Position numbers and translations under genes: made by a program. The notes beneath the pieces were generated by a model. That model did no database searches. It was not told the origin of the DNA and saw nothing but the letters and a program-made list of their open reading frames with translations. Shown here piece after piece: positions 1 through 8,213 of a stretch of 64,000 nt of DNA (position 1 is the stretch's first letter; every line of letters begins with the position of its first letter). The DNA comes from Companilactobacillus heilongjiangensis (GTDB lineage: Bacteria > Bacillota > Bacilli > Lactobacillales > Lactobacillaceae), in contig NZ_CP012559.1 of the NCBI RefSeq assembly GCF_000831645.3, positions 248,001-312,000 of the forward strand, given 5' to 3'.

Positions 1-147
1 TTAATTGTAAGCAACATCGATTACAATATCCGTGATGTCTTATATAATGTGTTAAATGGTATTTTGCTTAGTTATATCTCAATCATTTTCATGGTCTTTA
101 TTGTTAGTTTGTTGGATTGGGGTAGTACTACCAAGTATAAGTATTAA
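1..147 (+). CDS. C-terminal fragment of an unidentified membrane protein
   Basis: Frame 1 is open from the first base to a TAA at 145-147 and encodes 48 residues, so this is the tail of a gene that starts before the window. The fragment is hydrophobic in the middle (GILLSYISIIFMVFIVSLL) and ends in a short charged tail, LDWGSTTKYKY, which suggests a last membrane helix with a cytoplasmic end. The family cannot be recognised from so little. A CLR begins only 3 bases after the stop, as is usual for genes in this window, which supports this being a real gene end. Confidence 0.6.
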   Translation, partial: LIVSNIDYNIRDVLYNVLNGILLSYISIIFMVFIVSLLDWGSTTKYKY

Positions 148-150
148 TAT

Positions 151-338
151 GCCGCCGCCTCCGGTCGACAGTGATATTAGTTCTGCTATGGGGACCGGTC
201 CGAGCCAAAATACGGTCTCGAACCTCGACTTGAGGCCTTGCAAAAACCGCAAGTCTCCAAGCTCGTCCCGTGGTGTAATGGCTAAAGCCATAACGCCACC
301 TCCATTGCAGACTAATATCACTGTCGACCTCCGGCTAG
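151..338 (-). repeat. CLR-1, cloverleaf repeat, minus orientation
   Basis: Full-length copy of the CCGGAGG-ended subgroup. P1 pairs GGTCGACAGTGATATTAGT with ACTAATATCACTGTCGACC almost perfectly. P2 is the GGTGTAATGGC type, P3 has CCTTGC/GCAAG arms, and P4 contains the GGTCTCGAACCTCG arm. It follows the upstream stop codon by 3 bases, and its left end faces CLR-2. Confidence 0.9.
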
Positions 339-374
339 TTTATTTTTTGAGTTTCTGTACTAAGACTAAATAAC

Positions 375-458
375 GCATAGTGCTAGTTTATTGCAGATGT
401 CCGCATAGATTGTATTTCAGCATATAAAATTGGTTGAACATAAAAGTAATTGAATACT
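375..458 (-). repeat. Module S copy 1 (CLR-flanking AT-rich repeat)
   Basis: The reverse complement contains TTCAATTACTTTTATGTTC, then TATGCTGAAATACAATCTATG, then a CTAGCACTATGCG block. The same ordered blocks recur at 20671-20750, 44490-44590 and, in reverse, 60610-60692. It lies next to the left end of CLR-2. No reading frame or hairpin explains it. Confidence 0.7.
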
Positions 459-485
459 TCTTATGTTCAATTAATATAGATTAAT

Positions 486-679
486 TAGTCGGAAGAGCTG
501 GGAAATATTTGTGTGCCGTGGTAGTGGTATAAGTACGGGAGGCATCTCCCGTACTTATACCACCGGGCGTGTTTGGAGCCTTGACGAACTGTGTCAAGGC
601 TTCAAACCGAGGTTCGAGACCGCTCTTTGGCTCGGACCGTTCCGCACAGCTTGAGAATATTTCCCAGCTCTGGAGACGG
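486..679 (+). repeat. CLR-2, cloverleaf repeat, plus orientation
   Basis: Full-length copy of the most homogeneous subgroup (left end TAGTCGGAAGAGCTGGG). P1 is GAGCTGGGAAATATT with AATATTTCCCAGCTC. P2 is a perfect 18-bp hairpin, GTGGTATAAGTACGGGAG with its complement. P3 is CTTGAC/GTCAAG, and P4 pairs TTCGAG with CTCGGA. The right end is 60 bases before the next start codon. Confidence 0.93.
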
Positions 680-739
680 GATATTTAATTAGCACTACAA
701 GCTAAATACCAACTATATAAAAGTCGAAGTAAATTATTT

Positions 740-1087
740 ATGAAAATTGAAGTTACTGAACAAGCACAAGCTAAATTGGAAAAATATGTTGAAGCTGATA
801 AAAAGATTCTTTTGGATCTTGATGATGGTTTTGGCCGATATTCCGATGAGGGTACTTGTGCTTTGTTAACTAAGTTTCGGATTCTTGTGCTCGATGAGGG
901 TGCTGATTTGAGTGATTATTCGGTTCATTTGGAAAGTCCAATTGGTACTATTTATTTTAAGGATAGCGCTAAAGCCTTTTTGGATGATGGGATGTCGTTG
1001 AAGGTTGATCCTAAAACACAATTATTGGTCTTCTCTAACACAAAGGAAATTATCGATAAGAGTGTTAATATAATTGATGCTAAATAG
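740..1087 (+). CDS. YqkB/HesB-like iron-sulfur biosynthesis family protein
   Basis: This 115-residue protein looks like the lactic acid bacterial branch of the FeS-biogenesis fold (YqkB-like). The fold is visible as an MKIEVTEQAQAKLEKY start, a LLDLDDG strand, an SPIGTIYFKDSAKAFLDDGMSLKVD stretch and a LVFSN strand. Genuine A-type Fe-S carriers have three conserved cysteines. Here I see only one (GTCALL), so cluster carriage is doubtful and the role is open. No strong ribosome site precedes the ATG. CLR-2 ends 60 bases upstream, so the element or its flank must form the 5' leader. Family call fairly firm, function uncertain. Confidence 0.75.
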   Translation: MKIEVTEQAQAKLEKYVEADKKILLDLDDGFGRYSDEGTCALLTKFRILVLDEGADLSDYSVHLESPIGTIYFKDSAKAFLDDGMSLKVDPKTQLLVFSNTKEIIDKSVNIIDAK

Positions 1088-1100
1088 TTAATCTTGAATG

Positions 1101-1140
1101 TATGCCAGCTGTGGTTTTGAGGAATAAGCTGGTATGTTTT
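1101..1140 (+). terminator. Weak hairpin after the YqkB-like gene
   Basis: ATGCCAGCT at 1102-1110 pairs with AGCTGGTAT at 1127-1135 and is followed by GTTTT. It could end transcription of the preceding gene. Confidence 0.45.
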
Positions 1141-1158
1141 GTAAATGTAAAATATTGA

Positions 1159-1195
1159 GGGAGCTTGGAGACGTTTGTCTTCGGGCTCCCTTTTT
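1159..1195 (+). terminator. Terminator or attenuator hairpin just before a start codon
   Basis: GGGAGC pairs with GCTCCC around an inner GGAGAC/GTCTTC stem, and TTTTT follows directly. It ends 20 bases before the ATG at 1215. That leaves no room for a promoter after it, so it may act as a leader attenuator for the next gene rather than as a simple gene end. Confidence 0.65.
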
Positions 1196-1214
1196 CCGTC
1201 AAGGTAGGGAAATT

Positions 1215-2885
1215 ATGAAAAAATTATTTTCTCAACATAAATTATTGTTTACTTTATTGTTATTTGCCTTTGTCAGTGTTGCCTCAATTTACCTGACTGA
1301 TTTGAACGGTCATATCTGGGCTTTTTTGGGAATGAACGATGATGGTCGGTTTCACGTCATGCGGATTGAAGGATTATATCAATCATTGAAACGTGGTGTT
1401 TATTTCCCAAGTGTGAATATGTCATTTATGGATGGATTTGGATATATTGCCAATATTTTTTATTCTGATTTGTGGCTCTATCCAGCGGCATTCTTGAGAT
1501 TATTAGGATTTACGACTGTTCAGGCTTTTGTCAGTTTTTACGTTATTTTAAATTTTTGCACACTAGTAATTTCGTTTTGGTCATTTTATCAAGTTAGTCG
1601 TAAGTACGATAAAAGTTTAGTTTTCAGTCTGCTTTATACTGTCTCGTTTTATCGTATTTTTGATATGGTAAGGCGGTTTGATATTGGTGAAGCATTGACG
1701 TTGGCGTTTTTACCTTTGGTCGTATTGGGAGTTTATGAAATTTTCTACGGCGATTGGCATCGCTGGCTGTATTTGACGTTTGGGATGGTTGCGGTGATTT
1801 ATTCACATGCGTTGTCGCCGGTTTTGATTGTCATTTTTATTTGTTTGGTAATTATTTTTAGAGTTAAAAAATTGATTCAAGAACCTGGAAGAATCTTGTC
1901 GCTATTAAAAGCGGCTTTTTGGTCAGTGATGTTGACGTTAGCGTACTTTTTGCCGATGGTCGAACAATTACGGCGGACTCAATTTAAGTTGACTCATGCA
2001 CCGTTAATTTACGTATCACAGAGTGGAATGACGTTATATGATTTGATTCATGGTAGCGTGACGGATGATTTATTCAATCAAAATATTGGCTTGTTGATGT
2101 TAATTATTGCCGTTTTGATTCCGGTGACTATTTGGTTCGTGAAAAATCCAGCGCTACGTGATTTTGCCATTATCGGTGAAATTCTGTTGTTTATGACGAC
2201 TAAATTTTTTCCATGGCAATATTTTGACCACACGCCACTTAACATGATTCAGTTTCCTTGGCGCTTTGATTTGTTGGTGACCATTTTATTCACAATTTTT
2301 CTGGCCAGTGATCCGTTGAATTGGTTCGGTTCCTGGTGGAAAAAAGGGCTGTTGGTCAGTTTGTCTTTGGGATTGATTGTTGGAGCGGAACAGAAAATGA
2401 TTATTGATTATCCCCAAGAATATAGTTCGTATCAGTCATTCAATAAGTTGGACAGCTACAGTATTGGTAGTGGTGAGGAATACTTGCCGATGAATGCTGA
2501 TTTGAGTGTATTAATGTCAACACCACATATGCCAAAATTGGAGAGTGGTACGGCCGTTATAACGGACTTTTCTCAACAAGGTTCGCATCTTAGTTTTAAT
2601 TTCCAAAATGCCAACAATGGAGAAATTGATGTTCCGGTGATTGGTTACTATGGTTATTCAGCCAAGGATTCGACTGGGGAAGTTTCTAAATTTAAGATGG
2701 ATCTCAATAATAATGGCTTGGGACAAGTGATTGTCAATGGAACTGGGACTGTGAGAATTAATTATTATGAGACCGCCATTCAAAGATATAGTCGGTTAAT
2801 TTCAATTTTTAGTTTATTGATTCTGATAGTTGCAATTATTTTTCAGAAAAGAATGCGAAATAGAGTATCTTTATTTGAGAAGTAG
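1215..2885 (+). CDS. PTPS-related / YfhO-like polytopic membrane protein, copy 1
   Basis: This protein of 556 residues resembles the membrane family once named 6-pyruvoyl-tetrahydropterin synthase-related, close to YfhO. Members are thought to be GT-C-like glycosyltransferases or envelope assembly proteins; the substrate is unknown. The N-terminal loop after helix 1 carries DDGRFHVMRIEGLYQSL and the GFGYIANIFYSDLWLYPAAF stretch typical of the family. About ten hydrophobic segments follow to residue ~410, then an extracytoplasmic beta-rich domain and a final helix. The ATG at 1215 was chosen because AAGGTAGGG precedes it; the frame runs open upstream from 1134 through the hairpin region. The paralogue follows 49 bases downstream. 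Confidence 0.8.
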   Translation: MKKLFSQHKLLFTLLLFAFVSVASIYLTDLNGHIWAFLGMNDDGRFHVMRIEGLYQSLKRGVYFPSVNMSFMDGFGYIANIFYSDLWLYPAAFLRLLGFTTVQAFVSFYVILNFCTLVISFWSFYQVSRKYDKSLVFSLLYTVSFYRIFDMVRRFDIGEALTLAFLPLVVLGVYEIFYGDWHRWLYLTFGMVAVIYSHALSPVLIVIFICLVIIFRVKKLIQEPGRILSLLKAAFWSVMLTLAYFLPMVEQLRRTQFKLTHAPLIYVSQSGMTLYDLIHGSVTDDLFNQNIGLLMLIIAVLIPVTIWFVKNPALRDFAIIGEILLFMTTKFFPWQYFDHTPLNMIQFPWRFDLLVTILFTIFLASDPLNWFGSWWKKGLLVSLSLGLIVGAEQKMIIDYPQEYSSYQSFNKLDSYSIGSGEEYLPMNADLSVLMSTPHMPKLESGTAVITDFSQQGSHLSFNFQNANNGEIDVPVIGYYGYSAKDSTGEVSKFKMDLNNNGLGQVIVNGTGTVRINYYETAIQRYSRLISIFSLLILIVAIIFQKRMRNRVSLFEK

Positions 2886-2934
2886 TTAGTATAATAAGGT
2901 TTATTGCATGTTACAAAGGAAGGTATCAATATTT

Positions 2935-4644
2935 ATGCAATTAACTTTTTTGAAAAATCAGAAAACAAAGAAAATTGCTGCAGTTATCTTTACCATTGCA
3001 CTATTTGCCCTCGTTAGTTTTTTAGCAATTTATCAAACGGAGGTTTCTCACGGTAAAATCTGGGCTTTTCTAGGAAGCAGCGACAATCGTTTCCACATGA
3101 TGAGAATTGAAGGATTGTACCATTCGATACAACGGCACCAATTTTTTCCGTTTATTAATATGTCATTTATGAACGGATTTGGCTATATCGTTAATATTTT
3201 CTACTCAGATTTCTTGCTCTATCCAGCAGCATTCTTACGTCTGTTAGGGCTCTCCAGTGCTCAGACAGTTGTATATTACTTCTGGTTCTTGAACTTCTTA
3301 ACTTTTGGCGTATCATTTCTTTGCTTTTACAAAGTCATGCCTAAATACCTCAATAGTTTAGTTTTCAGTTTTGTTTACACCTTATCGACATATCGCTTGC
3401 ATGACATGCTTTTTCGCCAAGATATTGGTGAGGTGGGAGCGTTTATTTTTCTACCAATTGCGGTGTTAGGAATTTATGAAATTTTCTACGGTGAGCGCAA
3501 ACACTGGTTATATCTAGTTTTTGGTATGACGGGGATTATATATTCTCACGCTATCTCGCCAATTTTAGTTGCTGTCTTGATTATTTTGATAGCAATCGCA
3601 CAAATTCCAGAGTTGAAAGCTAATCCGAAACGTTTGGTGTCACTATTGTGGGCAACGTTATGTTCAGGACTTTTGAGCTTAGCCTATTTTGTCCCAATGA
3701 TGGAGCAGATGCGTCATACTAAATTTATTTTGACTCAGACCAAGAGCCTTTTGCCAAATGGGGCGACTGACTTTGCCGATATGGTAACGTTTAGTTTGAA
3801 TAACGGAATCGGTCAGCCAAGTATTGGTTTGGTGATGATTGTAGCAGCGTTTATTCTGCTAGTTTTGATTACTAAAATTAAGAATCCGATTCTGAAACAA
3901 TTTTCTGTCATCGGAATTTTGATGTTATTGTGTACGACGAAAGTTATGCCTTGGGTGATTTTCAACCACACGCCGTTCAAGATGATTCAATATCCTTGGC
4001 GTTTTGATATGATTGCCACAATTCTGTTAGCCATCGTTATAGCGGCTGATCCATTAGGATTTCTTTCAAGTAAATATGCCAAAATTGGCTTGATGAGTTT
4101 AGTTTTCCTATTTGCCATTTCAAGCAGCTATCGTTTGGTCAACGGTTCGCAGATACAACTGAACGACTATGCCACTTATAATCAGCAGGAGCCCTTCAGT
4201 ATTGGTGCTGGACAAGAATATTTGCCGGTTGATACAAGTGTCAGTGAACTGCAACGAACGGCTCATAAGCCTGAAATTCAGAGCGGTAAGGTTAAGATTA
4301 ACAACTTCAAGCAGTACGGTACTAGACTGAGTTTTGACTTTGAAGATGCCAAAAACGCGAAAGTTGATTTGCCAATTATTGCTTATTATGGATTCCAGTC
4401 AACCCAATCCAAAGGAAAAGTTTCTAAGTTGACAATGGATAAAGATAACAACAATTTAGCGCAAGTTACGATCAATGGTGACGGTAAAGTAACGGTCGAT
4501 TATTTTGAAACGATGTTACAAAAAGTCAGCCGTCGCATCTCGTTCTTGACGTTATTAGTTATTATCGCAATTAGTTTCATTCATAAATTGAATCTCGTTG
4601 ATTTTAATAAAATTGAAGGTTTAAGAAGTAATAAAACTCGTTAG
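2935..4644 (+). CDS. PTPS-related / YfhO-like polytopic membrane protein, copy 2
   Basis: Tandem paralogue of the preceding gene, 569 residues, with the same order of parts: helix 1, a NRFHMMRIEGLYHSI loop, GFGYIVNIFYSDFLLYPAAF, many membrane segments, a soluble beta-rich domain and a last helix. The two proteins are clearly homologous end to end yet have many substitutions, so the duplication is old. The start at 2935 sits 11 bases after AAGGAAGG; the upstream in-frame ATG at 2908 lies before that ribosome site and is unlikely. Cotranscription with copy 1 is likely, since the gap holds no terminator. Function is inferred only at family level (envelope glycan assembly). Confidence 0.8.
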   Translation: MQLTFLKNQKTKKIAAVIFTIALFALVSFLAIYQTEVSHGKIWAFLGSSDNRFHMMRIEGLYHSIQRHQFFPFINMSFMNGFGYIVNIFYSDFLLYPAAFLRLLGLSSAQTVVYYFWFLNFLTFGVSFLCFYKVMPKYLNSLVFSFVYTLSTYRLHDMLFRQDIGEVGAFIFLPIAVLGIYEIFYGERKHWLYLVFGMTGIIYSHAISPILVAVLIILIAIAQIPELKANPKRLVSLLWATLCSGLLSLAYFVPMMEQMRHTKFILTQTKSLLPNGATDFADMVTFSLNNGIGQPSIGLVMIVAAFILLVLITKIKNPILKQFSVIGILMLLCTTKVMPWVIFNHTPFKMIQYPWRFDMIATILLAIVIAADPLGFLSSKYAKIGLMSLVFLFAISSSYRLVNGSQIQLNDYATYNQQEPFSIGAGQEYLPVDTSVSELQRTAHKPEIQSGKVKINNFKQYGTRLSFDFEDAKNAKVDLPIIAYYGFQSTQSKGKVSKLTMDKDNNNLAQVTINGDGKVTVDYFETMLQKVSRRISFLTLLVIIAISFIHKLNLVDFNKIEGLRSNKTR

Positions 4645-4646
4645 AA

Positions 4647-4687
4647 ATAGGCTGAATTCTCATTTGAGAGTTCAGCCTATTTTTTAC
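4647..4687 (+). terminator. Rho-independent terminator after the YfhO-like pair
   Basis: AATAGGCTGAATTCTC pairs with GAGAGTTCAGCCTATT and runs into TTTTTT, 2 bases after the stop codon. Confidence 0.9.
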
Positions 4688-4709
4688 GGATACTAATCAT
4701 AAAAAAATT

Positions 4710-4884
4710 GGTTGGAAGAGCTGAGAGTATTCATCCGCAGCGAAGGTGGTGTAATGGCTTTAGCCATTACACCACCGGACGTGTTGGAGACTTGCCGGTT
4801 TTGCAAGGCTTCAACCGAGGACCGAGACCGTCCTTTGGCTCGGTCCGTCCGCGCAGCAGATGAATACTCTCAGCTCTGGAAACG
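4710..4884 (+). repeat. CLR-3, cloverleaf repeat, plus orientation
   Basis: Full-length copy of the GTTGGAAGAGCTGAGAG subgroup. P1 pairs GAGCTGAGAGTATTCAT with ATGAATACTCTCAGCTC. P2 is GGTGGTGTAATGGC with a TTTA loop. P4 shows a covarying pair: ACCGAG with CTCGGT instead of the commoner TTCGAG with CTCGGA. The right end is 61 bases before the next ATG. Confidence 0.93.
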
Positions 4885-4945
4885 CCAAAGACCCATTAAT
4901 TGGAGTATAATTGTTGGAAATTTTGTATCGAAAAGAGGATTAATA

Positions 4946-5701
4946 ATGAAAGACTATACAGATTACAACGCTAAGATTGTCGATAGTTGGGTCGAAGAAG
5001 GCTGGGAATGGGGTAAGCCAGTTAGTCATGAGGAATATGTGGCTGCTACTAAAGGTGACTTTAAACTGGTTTTAACTCCTAATATTGCTATACCTGATGA
5101 TTGGTATCCTAATCCTATTAAGGGCAAAAAGATTCTGGGATTAGCTTCTGGTGGTGGGCAACAAATGCCTATTCTGACCGCTTTAGGTGGAATTTGTACT
5201 GTCTTTGATTACTCTCAAAAGCAGTTGGATGCTGAAAAGTTGGTTGCTGAAAGGGAAGGCTACGATATTGATATTGTCCGTGGTGATATGACTAAGCCAT
5301 TACCTTTTGTGGATAATGGTTTCGATATGATTATTCAACCTGTTGCCAACTGTTATATTGAAGATGTTCAGCCGGTTTGGAACGAATGCTATCGTATTTT
5401 AAAGCCGGGTGGTCGGATGATTACTGGTTTGGATAATGGTATTAATTATATTTTTGACAAAGCTGAAACTAAGCTCTTTCAAAAATTGCCTTATAATCCT
5501 TTGAAGGATCCTTCGGTTAACAAGGAATTTCCAATTGAAGAAGAGGGCGTTCAGTTCTCACATACTTTGAATGAACAGTTGCGTGGTCAGATTAAGGCTG
5601 GTTTCCAGATTGTTGATTTGTATGAGGATACTAATAGCGAGGGTAGACTGCATGATTTTAATGTCCCTACGTTCTGGGCTAGTTATGTTGTTAAGAGATA
5701 A
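4946..5701 (+). CDS. Class I SAM-dependent methyltransferase
   Basis: 251 residues. A Rossmann methyltransferase core is visible: KILGLASGGGQQMPIL is motif I (glycine-rich SAM loop), TVFDYSQKQLDAE is motif II, IVRGDMTKPLPF holds the acidic residue of motif III, and YRILKPGGRMITG is the post-core strand. The N-terminus (YNAKIVDSWVEEGWEWGKP) is typical of a methyltransferase common in Firmicutes whose substrate is unknown. The ATG at 4946 follows AAAGAGGA; the open frame extends upstream into CLR-3 but that part is repeat sequence, not protein. It is a single-gene transcript with its own terminator. Confidence 0.85.
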   Translation: MKDYTDYNAKIVDSWVEEGWEWGKPVSHEEYVAATKGDFKLVLTPNIAIPDDWYPNPIKGKKILGLASGGGQQMPILTALGGICTVFDYSQKQLDAEKLVAEREGYDIDIVRGDMTKPLPFVDNGFDMIIQPVANCYIEDVQPVWNECYRILKPGGRMITGLDNGINYIFDKAETKLFQKLPYNPLKDPSVNKEFPIEEEGVQFSHTLNEQLRGQIKAGFQIVDLYEDTNSEGRLHDFNVPTFWASYVVKR

Positions 5702-5706
5702 AAAAT

Positions 5707-5752
5707 AGAGCCAGTAATCAGATTATGGAAAATTTGATTACTGGCTCTTTTG
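5707..5752 (+). terminator. Rho-independent terminator after the methyltransferase
   Basis: GAGCCAGTAATCA pairs exactly with TGATTACTGGCTC, followed by TTTTGTTTG. Confidence 0.9.
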
Positions 5753-5770
5753 TTTGTGTTTTTTTATATA

Positions 5771-5907
5771 GGCAGTGGCTCTAAAACGAGTTCCGCAGGC
5801 CAATCCCTTCCGCTTTGCCTAACTTCACAAATCATCCGCAAAAAGCGCGGATAATTCGTGAAGTCATGCAAATGCTCGGGGATTCCCAGGCCTGCTCCAC
5901 TCTCTGC
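5771..5907 (-). repeat. Unidentified folded intergenic element, distinct from CLR
   Basis: Nested inverted repeats: GCAGGCC (5795-5801) with GGCCTGC (5889-5895), AATCCC with GGGATT just inside, and a central hairpin of 18-base arms (5822-5839 with 5847-5864, near perfect) around a short loop. It shares no sequence with CLRs and occurs once here. On the minus strand it begins directly after the stop of the CorC-like gene, so it may form that gene's 3' UTR. The GC-rich patches contrast with the surroundings. Confidence 0.6.
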
Positions 5908-5913
5908 TTTGCT

Positions 5914-7302
5914 CTATTCCTTTAAATCATCAACATCCGTCAATGAAGCTAAATTATCTTGTTTCGTAACGGCTTTTTTATCAACTGAAACTTTAAACCA
6001 GTTAACAAACCCGTGATCGAATTCGGCTACTACAAATCTGAAGTTGCCCATTGTGATTTCGGAATCTTTGTGTAGGTCAGGGTACTTCTCAATCAAATAG
6101 CCACCAACGGTGATAATATCTGATTTTTGGAATTCCTTGACGTCGGTTCTGAAGTATCGCTCAAAGTCGTATAACGTCGTTTTACCTGAAACGTTATATG
6201 AACCGTCATCGTTTTTAACGATATATTCATCGGAAACATCATCGATTTCATCTTTAACAGTTCCGAATAATTCTTCGTAAATATCTTTATCTGTAACGAT
6301 ACCACTGGTACCACCGTATTCATCAACGACTACAACGATAGGTGTTTGTTTCTTAATCATCTTATCCAAAATATCTTGGATAGGCATTGTTTCAGGAACG
6401 GTATTGACTGATCTTAAAATTCGGCTGATGCCAACGTCGCCGTCTACTTGATTCTGACGAACGATATCGTAAGCATAAACATAACCTAAAACTTTATCTT
6501 TATCATTATCTGCAACAACTGGGAATCTTGAAAAGCCTTGTTGTAAGTAATCTTTAATGACATCTTTGACTTTGTCAGTGATATCAACAACGTAAAGACT
6601 TGTCCGGTCGACCATGATATCCTTAGCAACCTTATCGTTTAACTCGAATGCACGTTGCATGAAGATAACATCGTCAGGTTCCATATCGCCACCTTTAATT
6701 GACGATTTGGAAAGTCTGAGAATTTCTGACTGTGAAAAGACTTCATTTTCTGAGTCGGCTGGTTTCATACCTAGCAAACGAACGATACCGGATGCTGAAA
6801 CGTTTAACAACCAAACGAACGGATAAACAGCTAAATGGAAGAAACGTAATGGTGTAACGACTAACATCAATGTTGTCATTGGCATGTCAATCGCGATATT
6901 CTTAGGTACGATTTCCGTTAAAACAACTTCTAAGTAAGTTAGAAGAAGAACACCAATAATGGAACTCAGTGCGTGTAGACCGCCACTACTACTGGCTGAG
7001 AGGTGAACGAGACCGAAAACTTCTACTAAAAGATATTCGATTGTACCTTCACCAATCCAACCTAAGATGATACCAGCGATACTAGTACCGACCTGTGTTG
7101 TAGACAAGTATTCGTTCAAGTTATTAACCATCATGAGTGCTCGTTGTAATTTCTTTTTGTTACCTGTACCTTTTTGAATTGCATCTTCCAATTGACTGGA
7201 CCTAGTTTGCACGAGGGCAAATTCAGCAGCCACGAAGAAGAAGGCAAAGATAAAGGTTATCAAAATGATGATAAAATTAGTTGTAATTGTAGAACTAGAC
7301 AA
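5914..7302 (-). CDS. CorC/HlyC family (CNNM-DUF21) membrane transporter
   Basis: 462 residues. The order is an N-terminal DUF21 membrane domain with about four hydrophobic segments (residues ~5-180), a CBS pair (~200-330, including DIMVDRTSLYVVD and TPIVVVVDEYGGTSGIVTDKDIYEELFG), and a C-terminal CorC_HlyC domain (~360-445). The family has been linked to magnesium or cobalt export and to membrane-protein folding quality. I chose the TTG at 7302 because AGGGGA precedes it by 9 bases; an upstream in-frame ATG at 7347 would place a TATAAT box (7335-7340, minus strand) inside the coding region. Confidence 0.87.
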   Translation of the reverse strand: MSSSTITTNFIIILITFIFAFFFVAAEFALVQTRSSQLEDAIQKGTGNKKKLQRALMMVNNLNEYLSTTQVGTSIAGIILGWIGEGTIEYLLVEVFGLVHLSASSSGGLHALSSIIGVLLLTYLEVVLTEIVPKNIAIDMPMTTLMLVVTPLRFFHLAVYPFVWLLNVSASGIVRLLGMKPADSENEVFSQSEILRLSKSSIKGGDMEPDDVIFMQRAFELNDKVAKDIMVDRTSLYVVDITDKVKDVIKDYLQQGFSRFPVVADNDKDKVLGYVYAYDIVRQNQVDGDVGISRILRSVNTVPETMPIQDILDKMIKKQTPIVVVVDEYGGTSGIVTDKDIYEELFGTVKDEIDDVSDEYIVKNDDGSYNVSGKTTLYDFERYFRTDVKEFQKSDIITVGGYLIEKYPDLHKDSEITMGNFRFVVAEFDHGFVNWFKVSVDKKAVTKQDNLASLTDVDDLKE

Positions 7303-7334
7303 TATATGATTTCCCCTTCTATTCTTGTAAGACG

Positions 7335-7340
7335 AATTAT
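7335..7340 (-). promoter_or_regulatory. Minus-strand -10 box for the CorC-like gene
   Basis: TATAAT on the minus strand, 33 bases before the TTG start at 7302, preceded by a small GCCGAC/GTCGGT hairpin. No clear -35 box is visible. Confidence 0.4.
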
Positions 7341-7526
7341 ACACCAAAGAAAAACCGACTGCGTCGGCTGAGAGTAAATATTTTATTTTTACATCTTTAG
7401 TATATCCAATTTTATGGTTAAAATGTAGTTATGACGATTTTAATTTGGAACGCTACAATTTTGTAGTTGAACTTACCAATCATTATTTTTATAATGAAGA
7501 GAATGAACAACCTTGGGGGAATCCTT

Positions 7527-8090
7527 TTGAGTAAAGTAAAAACGAACAATTTATTAACTCCTGCACAAGCTGCTAAGGACTTAGGAATCAGCGTTGCAAC
7601 GCTACGTAAATACTCTTTGATAGTAGAGAGAACAACCGAGAATAGCCAATATTTTGAGCGTAACACTCAAAACAATCGCCTATATACTCAAAAAAATATC
7701 GAAGACTTCAAAGAAATGGTTAAGTTGAGTCATGGTCCAAAGATGACTCTAGAAACTGCTGCCGTGCAAATTTATCCCGCTGCCGATGTTAAAACTGACA
7801 CCGATACAACGAAACAAAGCGATGAAGTTGCTGAATTGCAGACAACAGTCGCTAAATTGGAATCTGAGAATAAGAAACGCGAATTGACGATCAAAGATCT
7901 TCAGCAAGAGTTAGCTGATGCTCAAAAAGCAAAGGAACAACTCCAAGCTGAGTTGGATACTTTGAAACAACAAGCTGCTGAAAAAGCTGAAAAGAATGAC
8001 GTCAAAGTTGATGAAAACATCAAAGAACGTGTAAATGAAAAAGTTAATGACGACAAAAAAGGTCACTGGTGGAACAGATTTAAAGGCTAG
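7527..8090 (+). CDS. MerR-like helix-turn-helix protein with coiled-coil tail
   Basis: 187 residues. The N-terminus LLTPAQAAKDLGISVATLRKYS is a MerR-type DNA-binding helix-turn-helix, followed by a wing-like NNRLYTQKNIEDFKEM. Residues ~95-165 form a heptad-rich coiled coil (TVAKLESENKKRELTIKDLQ and onward), and the end is basic and aromatic (KKGHWWNRFKG). The layout resembles chromosome- or plasmid-associated MerR-like proteins rather than a metal sensor, since no ligand domain is present. The TTG start at 7527 lies 6-7 bases after GGGGGA; upstream ATGs in frame lack a ribosome site. It is a single gene with its own terminator; target unknown. Confidence 0.75.
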   Translation: MSKVKTNNLLTPAQAAKDLGISVATLRKYSLIVERTTENSQYFERNTQNNRLYTQKNIEDFKEMVKLSHGPKMTLETAAVQIYPAADVKTDTDTTKQSDEVAELQTTVAKLESENKKRELTIKDLQQELADAQKAKEQLQAELDTLKQQAAEKAEKNDVKVDENIKERVNEKVNDDKKGHWWNRFKG

Positions 8091-8132
8091 TCAGCCAATT
8101 AATCCTATGATATCAACCTCTTACGTAATCGG

Positions 8133-8168
8133 GTCGTACCAAAATGTTAGTTTTGGCGCGGCTTTTTT
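8133..8168 (+). terminator. Rho-independent terminator after the MerR-like gene
   Basis: GTCGTACCAAAA pairs with TTTTGGCGCGGC (one mismatch and wobbles), then TTTTTT. Confidence 0.85.
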
Positions 8169-8213
8169 ATGTATAATTAGAACTTGTGATAGGACAAATT
8201 AGGAGGATTAATT

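Noticed and set aside
56-373. Open frames across CLRs (also 12640-12966, 24918-25151, 27268-27546, 30494-30682, 56849-57061), many giving peptides like GGVMALAITP
   Set aside because: They read through the P2 and P4 hairpins of the repeats. The same peptide recurs because the DNA is repeated, and no ribosome sites precede them.
4712-4945. N-terminal extension of the methyltransferase (and similarly of the alarmone synthetase, 42577-42714)
   Set aside because: The extra codons are CLR sequence; good ribosome sites support the internal ATGs.
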